Shown here: piece after piece, positions 36,051-44,718 of the stretch
Layout: the number at the start of each line of letters is the position of its first letter
Numbering within the stretch: position 1 is the first letter of the stretch
Assembly (NCBI RefSeq): GCF_025502585.1
Contig: NZ_CP106679.1
Location: forward strand, 477,001-541,000
Origin: Reichenbachiella agarivorans
GTDB lineage: Bacteria > Bacteroidota > Bacteroidia > Cytophagales > Cyclobacteriaceae
Direction: 5' to 3'
DNA length: 64,000 nt
Translations under genes and position numbers: made by a program
The notes under the pieces: generated by a model
What the model was told of the DNA's origin: nothing
The model's database searches: none
Seen by the model: the letters and a program-made list of their open reading frames with translations, nothing else

Positions 36051-37442
36051 ATGAAAAGCACGATACAAATTCTTCCCTTCTTCCTCCTTCTCACTTTGCT
36101 ATTCCCTCAATGCCAAGAAGAAAGTGGCTCCCAACTAAGCGGTCAAGTCATAGATGCTTATACCAGTACTCCTTTGATGGATGTTCAAATTATCCTTCTG
36201 GAAAACAATGCCATTACTACGACAAATGAAAAAGGCAACTTTGGGTTCTCAGAAATGGATTTGGCAGCTCTGCCCAATAAAGTAGTAGGATTACAACTAA
36301 GTATGGAAGGCTATCGCCCACTCGAAATCAACGCTACCATAGACGAAAACAATGCCATCAAACTGTCCCCAGCAGACATCCCAGTGTATTACTATCATCA
36401 ACCTGTCCAATTGAGTGATGGCATCCCTACAGGTACGATTCAGGACATCAACATGGATCAGCAACTCATTCAAAACATGATGGATAACCTGGTCAGAGAC
36501 AAGTACAAGGAAATCCATAGTCTATTGGTTTACAAAGACGACATGCTAGTCCTTGAGGAGTATTACTATGGCAACAACGACACCATCGATTTCGAACATG
36601 GCGTGGTAGTGGATCGCCAGCCTGCTCCCATCCAATGGTCTCGCGAGGACAAGCACTATGTCGCCTCAGCCAACAAAGCACTGACAGGCACCATCGCAGG
36701 AATGGTTTTGGCACAGGAAGGAATCAGTTCGGATGAAGCCATTTCGCAATACTTGCCAGATTACGCATCCTATTTTACCGACCCCAACAAAGCCCAAGTG
36801 ACTCTGCATCACTGCCTCAACATGACGGCTGGTTTCCAATGGGACGAATGGTCAGGCAATGACCTCAAAGACCTCTGGAAATCACAAGATTTTGCTGGCT
36901 TTGTGTTATCAAGGAACAATATGTCTCCCGACTCAGAGTGGCGCTACAACAGTGCCTTGCCCAACCTCACACTCAGAGCATTGAGCAACATACTGGATCA
37001 AGACATCAGAGACTGGGCGGATGAGAACTTCTACCAAGCACTGGGCATCACGGATTACAAATGGCAGTCGCAACCAGACGGGATTCCCGAAGGATCAGCC
37101 CGCATGTACCTCAGACCCCGTGACATGCTCAAAATCGGTATCACCCTCCTCAACGATGGTCAATGGAGCGGCCAACAAATCATCCCTCAAGCGTGGGTCG
37201 CCAAATGTATGGAAGTACAAGAAAACACAGATTCTGGTGACTACAGTCATGGGTTTTGGTTACGAGAACTCGATGGTATCAAGTACCTATCAGCAGAAGG
37301 AGATGGTGGCAATTTCATCAATGTATTCCCCGAGCAAAACATGGTGATCGTGATGACTCAAGGCAACTACCTCAAGTGGCCGATCTACGTAGATCAGATG
37401 GACGACATGATGAAAAATTACATTTTCCCTGCGGTGTTTTGA
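36051..37442 (+). CDS. Serine hydrolase, class C beta-lactamase fold, with CarboxypepD_reg domain
   Basis: A 463-residue lipoprotein (lipobox LLFPQC, Cys21). Residues about 28-112 are a CarboxypepD_reg-like beta-sandwich (GQVIDAYTSTPLMDVQIILLENNAITTTNEKG). Residues about 145-460 have the class C beta-lactamase/NylB-like fold: the SxxK motif is SANK (Ser206, Lys209), the Tyr motif is RYNSAL (Tyr299), and EGDGGNFINVFPEQNMVIVMT stands where the KTG-like strand is expected. The Tyr motif is YNS rather than YxN, as in some esterase/amidase members. The likely role is an esterase or amidase at the cell envelope; antibiotic hydrolysis is not implied. It may belong to the glucan locus by position only. 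Confidence 0.85.
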   Translation: MKSTIQILPFFLLLTLLFPQCQEESGSQLSGQVIDAYTSTPLMDVQIILLENNAITTTNEKGNFGFSEMDLAALPNKVVGLQLSMEGYRPLEINATIDENNAIKLSPADIPVYYYHQPVQLSDGIPTGTIQDINMDQQLIQNMMDNLVRDKYKEIHSLLVYKDDMLVLEEYYYGNNDTIDFEHGVVVDRQPAPIQWSREDKHYVASANKALTGTIAGMVLAQEGISSDEAISQYLPDYASYFTDPNKAQVTLHHCLNMTAGFQWDEWSGNDLKDLWKSQDFAGFVLSRNNMSPDSEWRYNSALPNLTLRALSNILDQDIRDWADENFYQALGITDYKWQSQPDGIPEGSARMYLRPRDMLKIGITLLNDGQWSGQQIIPQAWVAKCMEVQENTDSGDYSHGFWLRELDGIKYLSAEGDGGNFINVFPEQNMVIVMTQGNYLKWPIYVDQMDDMMKNYIFPAVF

Positions 37443-37666
37443 AGCACTGGTATGCCATCCCACACTCATATTCATCCTAGTGTTGGGTTTGATATCTATG
37501 TCTGCGCCTCCCAGATTATGAAATTATTGAAACTGAGACGGGTAGTCAGCAGGCTGTCAAATTTATCGATATAGATTTCATTTCCAGTATCTTCGAAAGT
37601 CCCCTGTGCCCGTATATGTGACGCCAGCATCACAAAAAGAATAACAAGAAACAATTTTTGAATCAT
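37443..37666 (-). pseudogene. Decayed 5' fragment of a DUF4421-like secreted protein
   Basis: An ATG at 37666 opens a signal peptide (MIQKLFLVILFVMLASHIRAQ) followed by GNEIYIDKFDSLLTTRLSFNNF and a stop at 37496. One frame over, the sequence continues as IDIKPNTRMNMSVGWHTS, which is what DUF4421 outer-membrane proteins are expected to show at that point (a 'KPNT...NLGVG'-like strand). The frame then runs into the end of the convergent hydrolase gene. This looks like the start of a lost gene broken by a one-base frameshift and a 3' deletion. The family match is from memory; a genuine 56-residue peptide cannot be excluded. Confidence 0.45.
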
Positions 37667-37820
37667 AAATCTAGATAGCAACCAACTGATCAACCAGTTG
37701 CCTTCAAAAATAGACCTTTTAAGCCTGTCTTGATCTTGTGTGAAATAAACTTATCTCTTATGCTCAAAAATTTGCGTAGCTATATAACTACATTTATACT
37801 TGTAGTCAAATAACTACACA

Positions 37821-38144
37821 ATGAATCTAAGACGAGACGTATTTCAAGCCATTGCTGATCCCACACGCCGAGCCATCTTGCTGCTGGTAGCTACCCATTC
37901 TATGACGGCTGGTGCCATTGCTGCCAACTTTGATACTGCCAGACCGACCGTGTCCAAGCACCTACAAATACTCACCGAGTGTCAGCTTCTCCAAGCTGAA
38001 CAAAATGGCAGGGAAATCCACTACCACTTGAATCCTCAGAAGGTCAAAGAAATTGCAGACTTCATTGATCCTTTCCGCAAATTGTGGGATGACAGATTCA
38101 ACAAACTAGAAGCCATCATGAAAAATTACTCCTCAGAACAATAG
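37821..38144 (+). CDS. ArsR-family transcriptional regulator
   Basis: A 107-residue winged-helix protein. The [42 protein letters not shown] segment is the typical ArsR helix-turn-helix core. It has no metal-binding CxC near helix 3, and fits the subgroup found beside AHSA1/SRPBCC genes rather than the arsenic-sensing subgroup. It is first in a tight five-gene operon (gaps of 6, 6 and 9 bases, then an 8-base overlap) and probably represses it. Confidence 0.92.
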   Translation: MNLRRDVFQAIADPTRRAILLLVATHSMTAGAIAANFDTARPTVSKHLQILTECQLLQAEQNGREIHYHLNPQKVKEIADFIDPFRKLWDDRFNKLEAIMKNYSSEQ

Positions 38145-38150
38145 AAATAA

Positions 38151-38615
38151 ATGGAATCAAAAACGACAATACATGCCGAAGACGGCAAACAAGAATTGGT
38201 GATTACCAGGGTATTTGACCTGCCCTTGAACTTGCTTTTCAAAGCCTACGTAGAGCCTGAGATTGTGGAGCAGTGGATGGGAACAAAAGTCCTAAAATTG
38301 GAAAACAAAAAACATGGCAGTTGGCAATTTGAAACTACCGACCCTATGGGCAACAAACATGGTTTCAATGGAGTCATTCATGAGTTTAGTCCCAACCAGA
38401 AGATCACCCGCACTTTTGAAATGGAAAACACGACATTTCCAGTGCAGTTGGAGTTCCTTCAATTTGATTCTCTCACCGACCACAGCAGCCAACTCACCAT
38501 GCACATCGTCTACAAATCCGTGACAGATAGAGACCGTATGCTCCAGTTACCCTTTGCGCAAGGCATCAACATGGCACATAACAGACTACAACAAATCGCA
38601 AACAAACTAAAATAA
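38151..38615 (+). CDS. SRPBCC/AHSA1-family protein
   Basis: A 154-residue START-like protein of the AHSA1 (activator of Hsp90 ATPase homologue 1-like) group: ITRVFDLPLNLLFKAYVEPEIVEQWMGTK is the characteristic N-terminal block, and GSWQFETTDPMGNKHGFNGVIHEFSPNQKI follows. These small cytosolic proteins have a hydrophobic cavity and commonly sit next to an ArsR regulator, as here. Ligand and role are unknown. Confidence 0.88.
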   Translation: MESKTTIHAEDGKQELVITRVFDLPLNLLFKAYVEPEIVEQWMGTKVLKLENKKHGSWQFETTDPMGNKHGFNGVIHEFSPNQKITRTFEMENTTFPVQLEFLQFDSLTDHSSQLTMHIVYKSVTDRDRMLQLPFAQGINMAHNRLQQIANKLK

Positions 38616-38621
38616 CATCTC

Positions 38622-38999
38622 ATGAAAAGAAACAAAATCATTTATTGGATCGCTACCCTATGGCTGGCATTGGGCATGACATCTACAGGCATCGTTCAAT
38701 TGATTCACATGGACGCAGAGGTTGATAAAATGGCCCAACTAGGATATCCTACCTACTTTCTCACCATCATTGGGGTATGGAAACTCTTGGGTGTGGTCGC
38801 AATACTGATTCCCAAATTTCCTTTGCTCAAAGAATGGGCTTATGCAGGATTCTTCTTCACCATGTCTGGTGCGGTCTTTACTCATCTTGCTGTGGGAGAT
38901 CCTGCTATCGAATTTTTCGGCCCTGCTTTACTTATCATCCTGACTATTGTATCTTGGTATTTTAGATCTGAAAACAGAAAGACCCATTCTGCCAAATAA
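38622..38999 (+). CDS. DoxX-like family membrane protein
   Basis: A 125-residue inner-membrane protein with four hydrophobic helices (IIYWIATLWLALGMTSTGIVQL, YFLTIIGVWKLLGVVAILI, WAYAGFFFTMSGAVFTHLAVG, FFGPALLIILTIVSWYF). The pattern GYPTYFLTIIGVWKLLG.VAIL is typical of the DoxX_2 group. It is co-transcribed with ArsR, AHSA1 and YdeI-like genes, a combination often seen in soil and marine Bacteroidota. No catalytic role can be assigned. Confidence 0.85.
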   Translation: MKRNKIIYWIATLWLALGMTSTGIVQLIHMDAEVDKMAQLGYPTYFLTIIGVWKLLGVVAILIPKFPLLKEWAYAGFFFTMSGAVFTHLAVGDPAIEFFGPALLIILTIVSWYFRSENRKTHSAK

Positions 39000-39008
39000 T
39001 AAGCAACT

Positions 39009-39608
39009 ATGAACCCTAAAGTTGATTTCTTCTTTGACAAAGACAGCCAGTGGCAAAAAGAATATCAGAAACTGCGAACCATTGTACTCGACAGTCCAGC
39101 GATCCAGCAGGTCGGACAACTGACAGAAGAACTGAAATGGGGAGTCCCGTGCTATTGCTACAATGAAGCCAATGTCGTATTGATCCATGGATTCAAAGAC
39201 TATTGTGCACTGCTGTTTCACAAAGGTGCCCTGCTCAATGACCCCCATGACATGCTCATCCAGCAAACGAAAAATGTACAAGCTGCCCGACAGATTCGTT
39301 TCACCAGTCTGGATGAAATCATAGAGATGGAGCCTCGATTGGCTACTTACATAACTGATGCGATTGAGGTAGAAAAATCGGGACTGAAAGTAGAATTGAA
39401 AAAGACTGCCGAATTCAACATGCCAGAGGAGTTTCAAAAAGTGTTGGATGAAAATCCGGATGTGAATGTCGCCTTTGAAAATCTCACGCCAGGGAGACAA
39501 AGAGGCTATCTCCTGCATTTTTCTCAACCCAAACAAGCCAAAACAAGAGAAGCAAGGATAGAAAAAGCCATCCCTCATATTCTAAACGGAAAAGGTATCA
39601 ATGACTAG
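39009..39608 (+). CDS. YdeI/OmdA-DUF1801 family protein (paralogue 1)
   Basis: A 199-residue cytosolic protein. Residues about 15-115 form a DUF1801 domain (LTEELKWGVPCYCYNEANVVLIHGFKDYCALLFHKGALL), and the C-terminal 60 residues match the YdeI/OmpD-associated signature FENLTPGRQRGYLLHFSQPKQAKTREARIEKAI. YdeI-like proteins are linked to resistance to cationic peptides, and DUF1801 relatives to a frataxin-like fold in B. subtilis; neither role is shown here. The next gene overlaps it by 8 bases and is its paralogue. Confidence 0.85.
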   Translation: MNPKVDFFFDKDSQWQKEYQKLRTIVLDSPAIQQVGQLTEELKWGVPCYCYNEANVVLIHGFKDYCALLFHKGALLNDPHDMLIQQTKNVQAARQIRFTSLDEIIEMEPRLATYITDAIEVEKSGLKVELKKTAEFNMPEEFQKVLDENPDVNVAFENLTPGRQRGYLLHFSQPKQAKTREARIEKAIPHILNGKGIND

Positions 39609-40242
39609 CATGAATTCTAAGATCGACAACTATCTAGTCGAAGGCTGTGGACGCTGTCCCCTCGGCGGTACTCCTCAGTGCAAAGTCCACAACTGGACAG
39701 ATGAACTCGTACAATTGCGAAGGATCATTCTCGACTGTGGACTGAATGAAGAACTAAAGTGGGGTGTACCATGCTACACATGGAAGGGAAAAAACATCGC
39801 AGTGGTAGCTGCATTCAAAGAGTATGCTTCCCTTAGTTTTTTCAAAGGAGCTTTGCTCCATGACGAATACAAGCTATTGGACAAACCTGGAGAAAACACA
39901 CAGGCTGCACGCTTGATCAAATTCACACAGGCTCCCGAAATCATCAAGATGGAAACCAAATTGAAAGCCTATATTTTTGAAGCCATCGAAATAGAGAAGG
40001 CAGGTTTGAAAGTGGATTTCAAAGAAAAATCAGCACTTATTTATCCCGCAGAACTGCAACAAGCCATGGATAATAATCCCACCTTACAAACTGCCTTTGA
40101 AGCACTGACACCAGGTAGACAGCGAGGCTACATCCTACATTTCACTCAACCCAAACAAGCCCAAACTCGAACATCACGAATTGAGAAATGTATCCCAAAA
40201 ATTCTCGAAGGGAAAGGTGTGAATGAATATTTCACCTCCTGA
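39601..40242 (+). CDS. YdeI/OmdA-DUF1801 family protein (paralogue 2, with N-terminal Cys cluster)
   Basis: A 213-residue paralogue of the preceding protein, with the same LNEELKWGVPCYTW, SFFKGALL and LTPGRQRGYILHFTQPKQA blocks. It differs by an N-terminal CGRCPLGGTPQCKVH segment: Cys16, Cys19, Cys27 and His30 form a possible zinc or other metal site absent from paralogue 1. The start at 39601 overlaps the previous stop; an ATG at 39610 is an equally good start. It is the last gene of the ArsR operon and is followed by a terminator. Confidence 0.85.
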   Translation: MTSMNSKIDNYLVEGCGRCPLGGTPQCKVHNWTDELVQLRRIILDCGLNEELKWGVPCYTWKGKNIAVVAAFKEYASLSFFKGALLHDEYKLLDKPGENTQAARLIKFTQAPEIIKMETKLKAYIFEAIEIEKAGLKVDFKEKSALIYPAELQQAMDNNPTLQTAFEALTPGRQRGYILHFTQPKQAQTRTSRIEKCIPKILEGKGVNEYFTS

Positions 40243-40256
40243 CATTTCAGCATATA

Positions 40257-40284
40257 AAAGGGCCACCCTTGCGAGCAGCCCTTT
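40257..40284 (+). terminator. Intrinsic terminator of the ArsR-YdeI operon
   Basis: AAAGGGC (40257-40263) pairs with GCCCTTT (40278-40284) around a 14-base loop, 15 bases after the last stop codon of the operon. The T tract is short, so strength is moderate. Confidence 0.6.
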
Positions 40285-40379
40285 ACTAACTAACCAATAA
40301 CCGATACAGTTTCGGCTCACTCCAACTCTATCAGAGTGATTATTTTTTGACTAAAATCTATGGTCTATTGACCTATCTT

Positions 40380-43300
40380 TCAACTCCCAGACTCAATCGC
40401 TGCATCATTTTGCAGCTTCTCTAATCCTTTTTTGCCGTAGGCTATTTTGGTAATCACCACATACAATACCGGTACAATAAAGATCGCCAAGAATGTAGCG
40501 GCCAACATACCACCTATTACTGTCCAACCTATCGTCTGACGTGCCACTGCACCTGCTCCTGATGCCATCGCCAATGGTGCCACACCTAAGATGAATGCCA
40601 GAGAGGTCATCACGATCGGTCTCAATCTCAGCTTGACAGCCTCTATCGTTGCAGCGATGATTTCCATGCCTCTGTCCACACGCTCTTTGGCAAATTCCAC
40701 AATCAAGATGGCATTCTTAGCAGCCAAACCAATCAGTGTAATCAAACCGATCTGCGCATAGACGTTGTTGCTCAAATGTGGCAGACAAATCAAGGCAACA
40801 ATCGCCCCAAATGCTCCTAACGGCACAGACAGCAAGATCGAGAAGGGTACAGACCAGCTTTCGTAGAGTGCTGCCAATAGCAGCAATACAATCAAGATGG
40901 ACAAGCCGAAGATGATCACAGTACTGTTACCCGCTGAGAGTTCCTCACGGCTCAAGCCTGAGAAGTCATATCCATAGCCCGCAGGCAATACTTGTGCTGC
41001 GACTTCTTTCATGGCATCCATCGCCTGACCACTACTGTATCCTGGTGCTGCAGCTCCGTTGATTTCCGCAGACCTAAACAAATTATAATGAGAGATCACA
41101 GGTGCACTTTCTTTCACATAGTAGGTAACCAAAGCACTCAATGGAATGGACTCACCCTGACGGTTTTGCACGTAGTATTTCTCCAAGTTTTTGATGTCCA
41201 TACGGTAACTCGTGTCGGCCTGTGCCACCACACGGAAGTTACGACCGTAGCGCGTGAAGTCATTGATATACTGACTACCCATGAATGACGACATGGTCGC
41301 AAACACATCCGAGATAGACACGCCTAGTTTCTTCGCTTTCTCCCTGTCTACATCTACCTGATAACCTGGTGCTTTGGCAGTAAAGAAGCTATAGGCCATC
41401 GCGATCTCAGGACGCTGATTGGCAGCCATTAGGAACTGTCCCAACACGCCTTCCATTTCTTTGACATCTCCTCCAGCACGTTGCTCCAGCATGAAACTGA
41501 ACCCTCCCGTATTACCCAAACCTGGGATTGCAGGTGGCGACACAACACGAATCGTTGCTTCATGAATACCTACAAACGCACCATTCAACTGTGCCATCAC
41601 GCTCTGCAATTGCAGAGACGGATCCTTCCTCTCATCCCATGGGTGCATCTGGATGAAATAGGTCGCCGAGTTAGATTTGAACGAAAAGTTAATCGCATTC
41701 AAGCCAGCAATACCTGTATAATTCTTGATCGCTGGTTGCTCTGCCAACGTAGCTCCTACCTTGTCCATCACCTCTAGGGTACGGGCAGTAGAAGATCCCT
41801 CTGGCAATTCCATTGCAATGAAAATACGACCTTCGTCCTCCGTAGGAATAAAACCCGTTGGCTTCATATTGAACATCCCAATCGTACCGACATAGATACA
41901 AACCAAAGCAATGAGTACCATCGGAGTGGCTTTGATGGCTCTTTTCACGCCATTGCCATAATGCTCTGTCGTGCGCTCAAACCAACTGTTGAACTTGAAG
42001 AACAAGCCATTGATCCCTGTTGACTTTTTAGACAAATTCATCGGTCTCAACATGAGAGAACACAAAGCTGGTGTCAAAGTCAACGCTACAAATGCCGAGA
42101 TCAATACAGAGATCGCAATCGTGATTGCAAATTGCTGATACAATCTACCTACGATACCAGGGATAAATCCTACTGGAATAAATACAGCTGCCAAAATCAA
42201 GGCAATCGCAATCACTGGTGCAGTGATGTCTTTCATCGCCCGACGAGTCGCCTCTTTGGGCGAAAGCTTGTAATGATCAATATAATGCTGCACGGCTTCC
42301 ACCACCACAATCGCATCATCCACCACGATACCAATCGCCAACACGAACCCAAACAAGGTCAAAGTATTGATGGTAAAACCGAGTGGAATAAAGAAGATAA
42401 ATGTACCTATGATCGAAACTGGGATCGCCAAAATAGGCACCAAGGTCGCTCTCCAGCTTTGCAAGAACAAGAACACGACGATCGTCACCAAAATCAAAGC
42501 TTCAAACAGCGTATGTAATACCTCTTCGATAGAGGTCTCTACCACAGATACAGACTCGAATGAAACCACATAATCCACGTCATTTGGAAATGCCTTTTTC
42601 AATTCGTCCAAAGCGTCATATACACCTTCGGCAGTACTGAGGGCATTGCTACCTGGTGCTTGATAGATCAAAAGCAAGGCTGAGGGATTGCCATTGATAA
42701 TAGAACTACGTCCGTAATCAAATCGCCCAAACTCTATGCGCGCTATATCCTTGAGGTAGACCATAGATCCATCTTCTGGGTTGGTTCGCACAACGATATT
42801 CTCAAACTCCTCTCTAGTCGATAGACGACCATTGACCGTGATCGGATACTCAAAAGCCTGGGTATCGTACTGTGGCATAGCTCCTACTTTACCTCCTGCG
42901 ACTTGGAGGTTTTGCTCTTGGATCGCAGCACTTACTTCTTGAGTTTTGATTCCATACTGAGACATCTTATCTGGCTTGAGCCACAGTCTCATCGAGAAAT
43001 CCTGACCTAGGGAATTGATATCTCCCACACCTGGCACACGCAGCAGTGCATCACGTACGAAGATGTTGGTATAGTTATCCAAATAAGCCACATCATGCGT
43101 CCCTTTGGGAGAGAAAATTCCCACTACCATCATGATGCTAGGGTTTCTCTTGCGCACCACGAGACCTAAACGTTTCACCGCTTCGGGCAAACTTGGTTCG
43201 GCGATACTTACCCTGTTTTGTACATCCAGTGTGGCAATATCCACATCGGTACCCACTTCGTAGGTTACGTTCATTTGTAGCTGTCCAGTACTCGTACTGT

Positions 43301-43544
43301 TGGACGAGAGATAGGCCATCCCCGGAGAACCGTTGATCTGGGTCTCGATGGGTGTAGCTACGGTCTGCTCTACTGTCAAGGCATCAGCTCCCGTATAATT
43401 ACCAGATACTGAAACCACAGGCGGAGTGATCTCCGGATACTGGGTCACAGGCAGGTTGATGATCGCGATAGTTCCCGTCAATAGCAACAACAACGAGATG
43501 ACTATGGACGTGACCGGACGATTTATAAATACATCAGATATCAT
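40380..43544 (-). CDS. RND multidrug efflux transporter, HAE1/AcrB family
   Basis: A 1054-residue inner-membrane pump of the AcrB type that expels drugs or other hydrophobic compounds using the proton gradient. It begins MISDVFINRPVTSIVISLLLLL, and has the TM4 proton-relay GIVVDDAIVVVEAV with the paired Asp, YSSGQAMDAM and SWSVPFSILLSVPLGAFGA in the second half, and GLAAKNAILIVEFAKE. Two repeats of six membrane helices and two large periplasmic loops are present. It is third of the pump genes, after TolC and the adaptor, under an upstream TetR regulator. Confidence 0.95.
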   Translation of the reverse strand: MISDVFINRPVTSIVISLLLLLTGTIAIINLPVTQYPEITPPVVSVSGNYTGADALTVEQTVATPIETQINGSPGMAYLSSNSTSTGQLQMNVTYEVGTDVDIATLDVQNRVSIAEPSLPEAVKRLGLVVRKRNPSIMMVVGIFSPKGTHDVAYLDNYTNIFVRDALLRVPGVGDINSLGQDFSMRLWLKPDKMSQYGIKTQEVSAAIQEQNLQVAGGKVGAMPQYDTQAFEYPITVNGRLSTREEFENIVVRTNPEDGSMVYLKDIARIEFGRFDYGRSSIINGNPSALLLIYQAPGSNALSTAEGVYDALDELKKAFPNDVDYVVSFESVSVVETSIEEVLHTLFEALILVTIVVFLFLQSWRATLVPILAIPVSIIGTFIFFIPLGFTINTLTLFGFVLAIGIVVDDAIVVVEAVQHYIDHYKLSPKEATRRAMKDITAPVIAIALILAAVFIPVGFIPGIVGRLYQQFAITIAISVLISAFVALTLTPALCSLMLRPMNLSKKSTGINGLFFKFNSWFERTTEHYGNGVKRAIKATPMVLIALVCIYVGTIGMFNMKPTGFIPTEDEGRIFIAMELPEGSSTARTLEVMDKVGATLAEQPAIKNYTGIAGLNAINFSFKSNSATYFIQMHPWDERKDPSLQLQSVMAQLNGAFVGIHEATIRVVSPPAIPGLGNTGGFSFMLEQRAGGDVKEMEGVLGQFLMAANQRPEIAMAYSFFTAKAPGYQVDVDREKAKKLGVSISDVFATMSSFMGSQYINDFTRYGRNFRVVAQADTSYRMDIKNLEKYYVQNRQGESIPLSALVTYYVKESAPVISHYNLFRSAEINGAAAPGYSSGQAMDAMKEVAAQVLPAGYGYDFSGLSREELSAGNSTVIIFGLSILIVLLLLAALYESWSVPFSILLSVPLGAFGAIVALICLPHLSNNVYAQIGLITLIGLAAKNAILIVEFAKERVDRGMEIIAATIEAVKLRLRPIVMTSLAFILGVAPLAMASGAGAVARQTIGWTVIGGMLAATFLAIFIVPVLYVVITKIAYGKKGLEKLQNDAAIESGS

Positions 43545-43573
43545 TTGAATATTTTAAGTATTGACTGATTTGA

Positions 43574-44692
43574 TTATTTGCTCGTGGCTGCCGTCTGTAC
43601 AGGCACCCCTTCGCGTAATTTTTGCAAGCCATCTACGACCAGTGTTTCTCCTCCTTTGAGTCCTGAACGAACGACGATACCTTCTCCTACAATCGTCCCC
43701 AATTGGATACGAACCTGATGAGCAGTACCATCTTGCACGGTATAGACGAAATATTCCCCCATCTGCTCGACAACAGCCTTGTACGGAATCGTGATCTGCT
43801 TGCCATGATCTTGGTTCAAAACCTCCAAGTTCATCGTCATACCTGGGATCAAATCTCTCTCAGGATTAGGGAAACTCAATCGGATCGTCAGTGTTCCTGT
43901 CTGTACCCCCACCGCTCTATCGATGGCAATGACCTTTCCTGAATAAGGATATTTGGTTCCATCGCTAAACAACAGGCTAAACAACGAATCAGGTTGTTCT
44001 TCTTTTTTCAAGCGATTGAATCTTGGTATTTCCTTTTCGTTGATCACAAAATCTACCGCTACTGGATCATCTGATGACAAAGTATTGAGCAAAGGCTGAC
44101 CGGGTGACACTTGTGTCCCAATCCTCACATTGTGAATCCCAATCGTCCCTGAAAAGGGCGCTTTGATGATGGAATATTGCAAATCATTGGAGGTAGAAGA
44201 CAACTGCGCCTTGGCAGCAGCTACTTGTGCTTTGGCTGTTTCGTAATCTGCCTTGGCATAATCGACCTTTTGACCTGCAATCGCATCTTTGGCTTGCAGA
44301 GCTTCATAGCGTTTCAGATCCTGCTCTACCCTAGCCAAATTAGCCTCGGCAGTAGAGACATTGGCTTTGGCTTGCTGAAAGGACGCCACATACTTGGTTC
44401 TATCTATTTCATACAAGTTTTGACCTTTCTTTACCTCAGCCCCATCCTTGACAAAAATCTTGGTGATGTATCCTGACAATTGCGGACGTAACTCCACTTG
44501 ATTGACAGGCACCACACGGGCGGGATAGGTATCTACACCCTCTACTTCTTTTAGCGCCACACCTATGGTCGTGACTGTGGCAGGTGCACCTGCCTGACGA
44601 GGACTGCTATTTCCTCCTGTGCATGCTGCAGCAACTACCGCGACGAAAGCAATCAGGATGGTGTTAGGATATAAAATTTTACGTATGTTCAT
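43574..44692 (-). CDS. RND efflux periplasmic adaptor (MFP/AcrA family), lipoprotein
   Basis: A 372-residue adaptor with lipobox VVAAAC (about Cys24). Order: membrane-proximal strand (IGVALKEVEGVDTYPARVV), lipoyl half-motif (RPQLSGYITKIFVKDGAEVKKGQNLYEID), alpha-helical hairpin (about 95-170), second lipoyl half (IKAPFSGTIGIHNVRIGTQVSPGQPLLNTL) and a beta-barrel. It links the AcrB-like pump to the TolC-like channel encoded on either side. The gap to the pump gene is 29 bases and to the TolC gene 26 bases. Confidence 0.94.
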   Translation of the reverse strand: MNIRKILYPNTILIAFVAVVAAACTGGNSSPRQAGAPATVTTIGVALKEVEGVDTYPARVVPVNQVELRPQLSGYITKIFVKDGAEVKKGQNLYEIDRTKYVASFQQAKANVSTAEANLARVEQDLKRYEALQAKDAIAGQKVDYAKADYETAKAQVAAAKAQLSSTSNDLQYSIIKAPFSGTIGIHNVRIGTQVSPGQPLLNTLSSDDPVAVDFVINEKEIPRFNRLKKEEQPDSLFSLLFSDGTKYPYSGKVIAIDRAVGVQTGTLTIRLSFPNPERDLIPGMTMNLEVLNQDHGKQITIPYKAVVEQMGEYFVYTVQDGTAHQVRIQLGTIVGEGIVVRSGLKGGETLVVDGLQKLREGVPVQTAATSK

Positions 44693-44718
44693 GATTTTTT
44701 GATAGAATGCTTTGTTGT

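Noticed and set aside
36051-37442. Serine hydrolase read as an antibiotic-resistance beta-lactamase
   Set aside because: Only the fold and SxxK are shared; the Tyr motif is YNS and the KTG region is replaced by GDGGN, so an esterase/amidase role is at least as likely.
38928-39578. Open frame of 216 codons opposite the first YdeI-like gene
   Set aside because: The plus-strand gene has clear DUF1801/YdeI motifs and operon spacing; the minus-strand frame has none.
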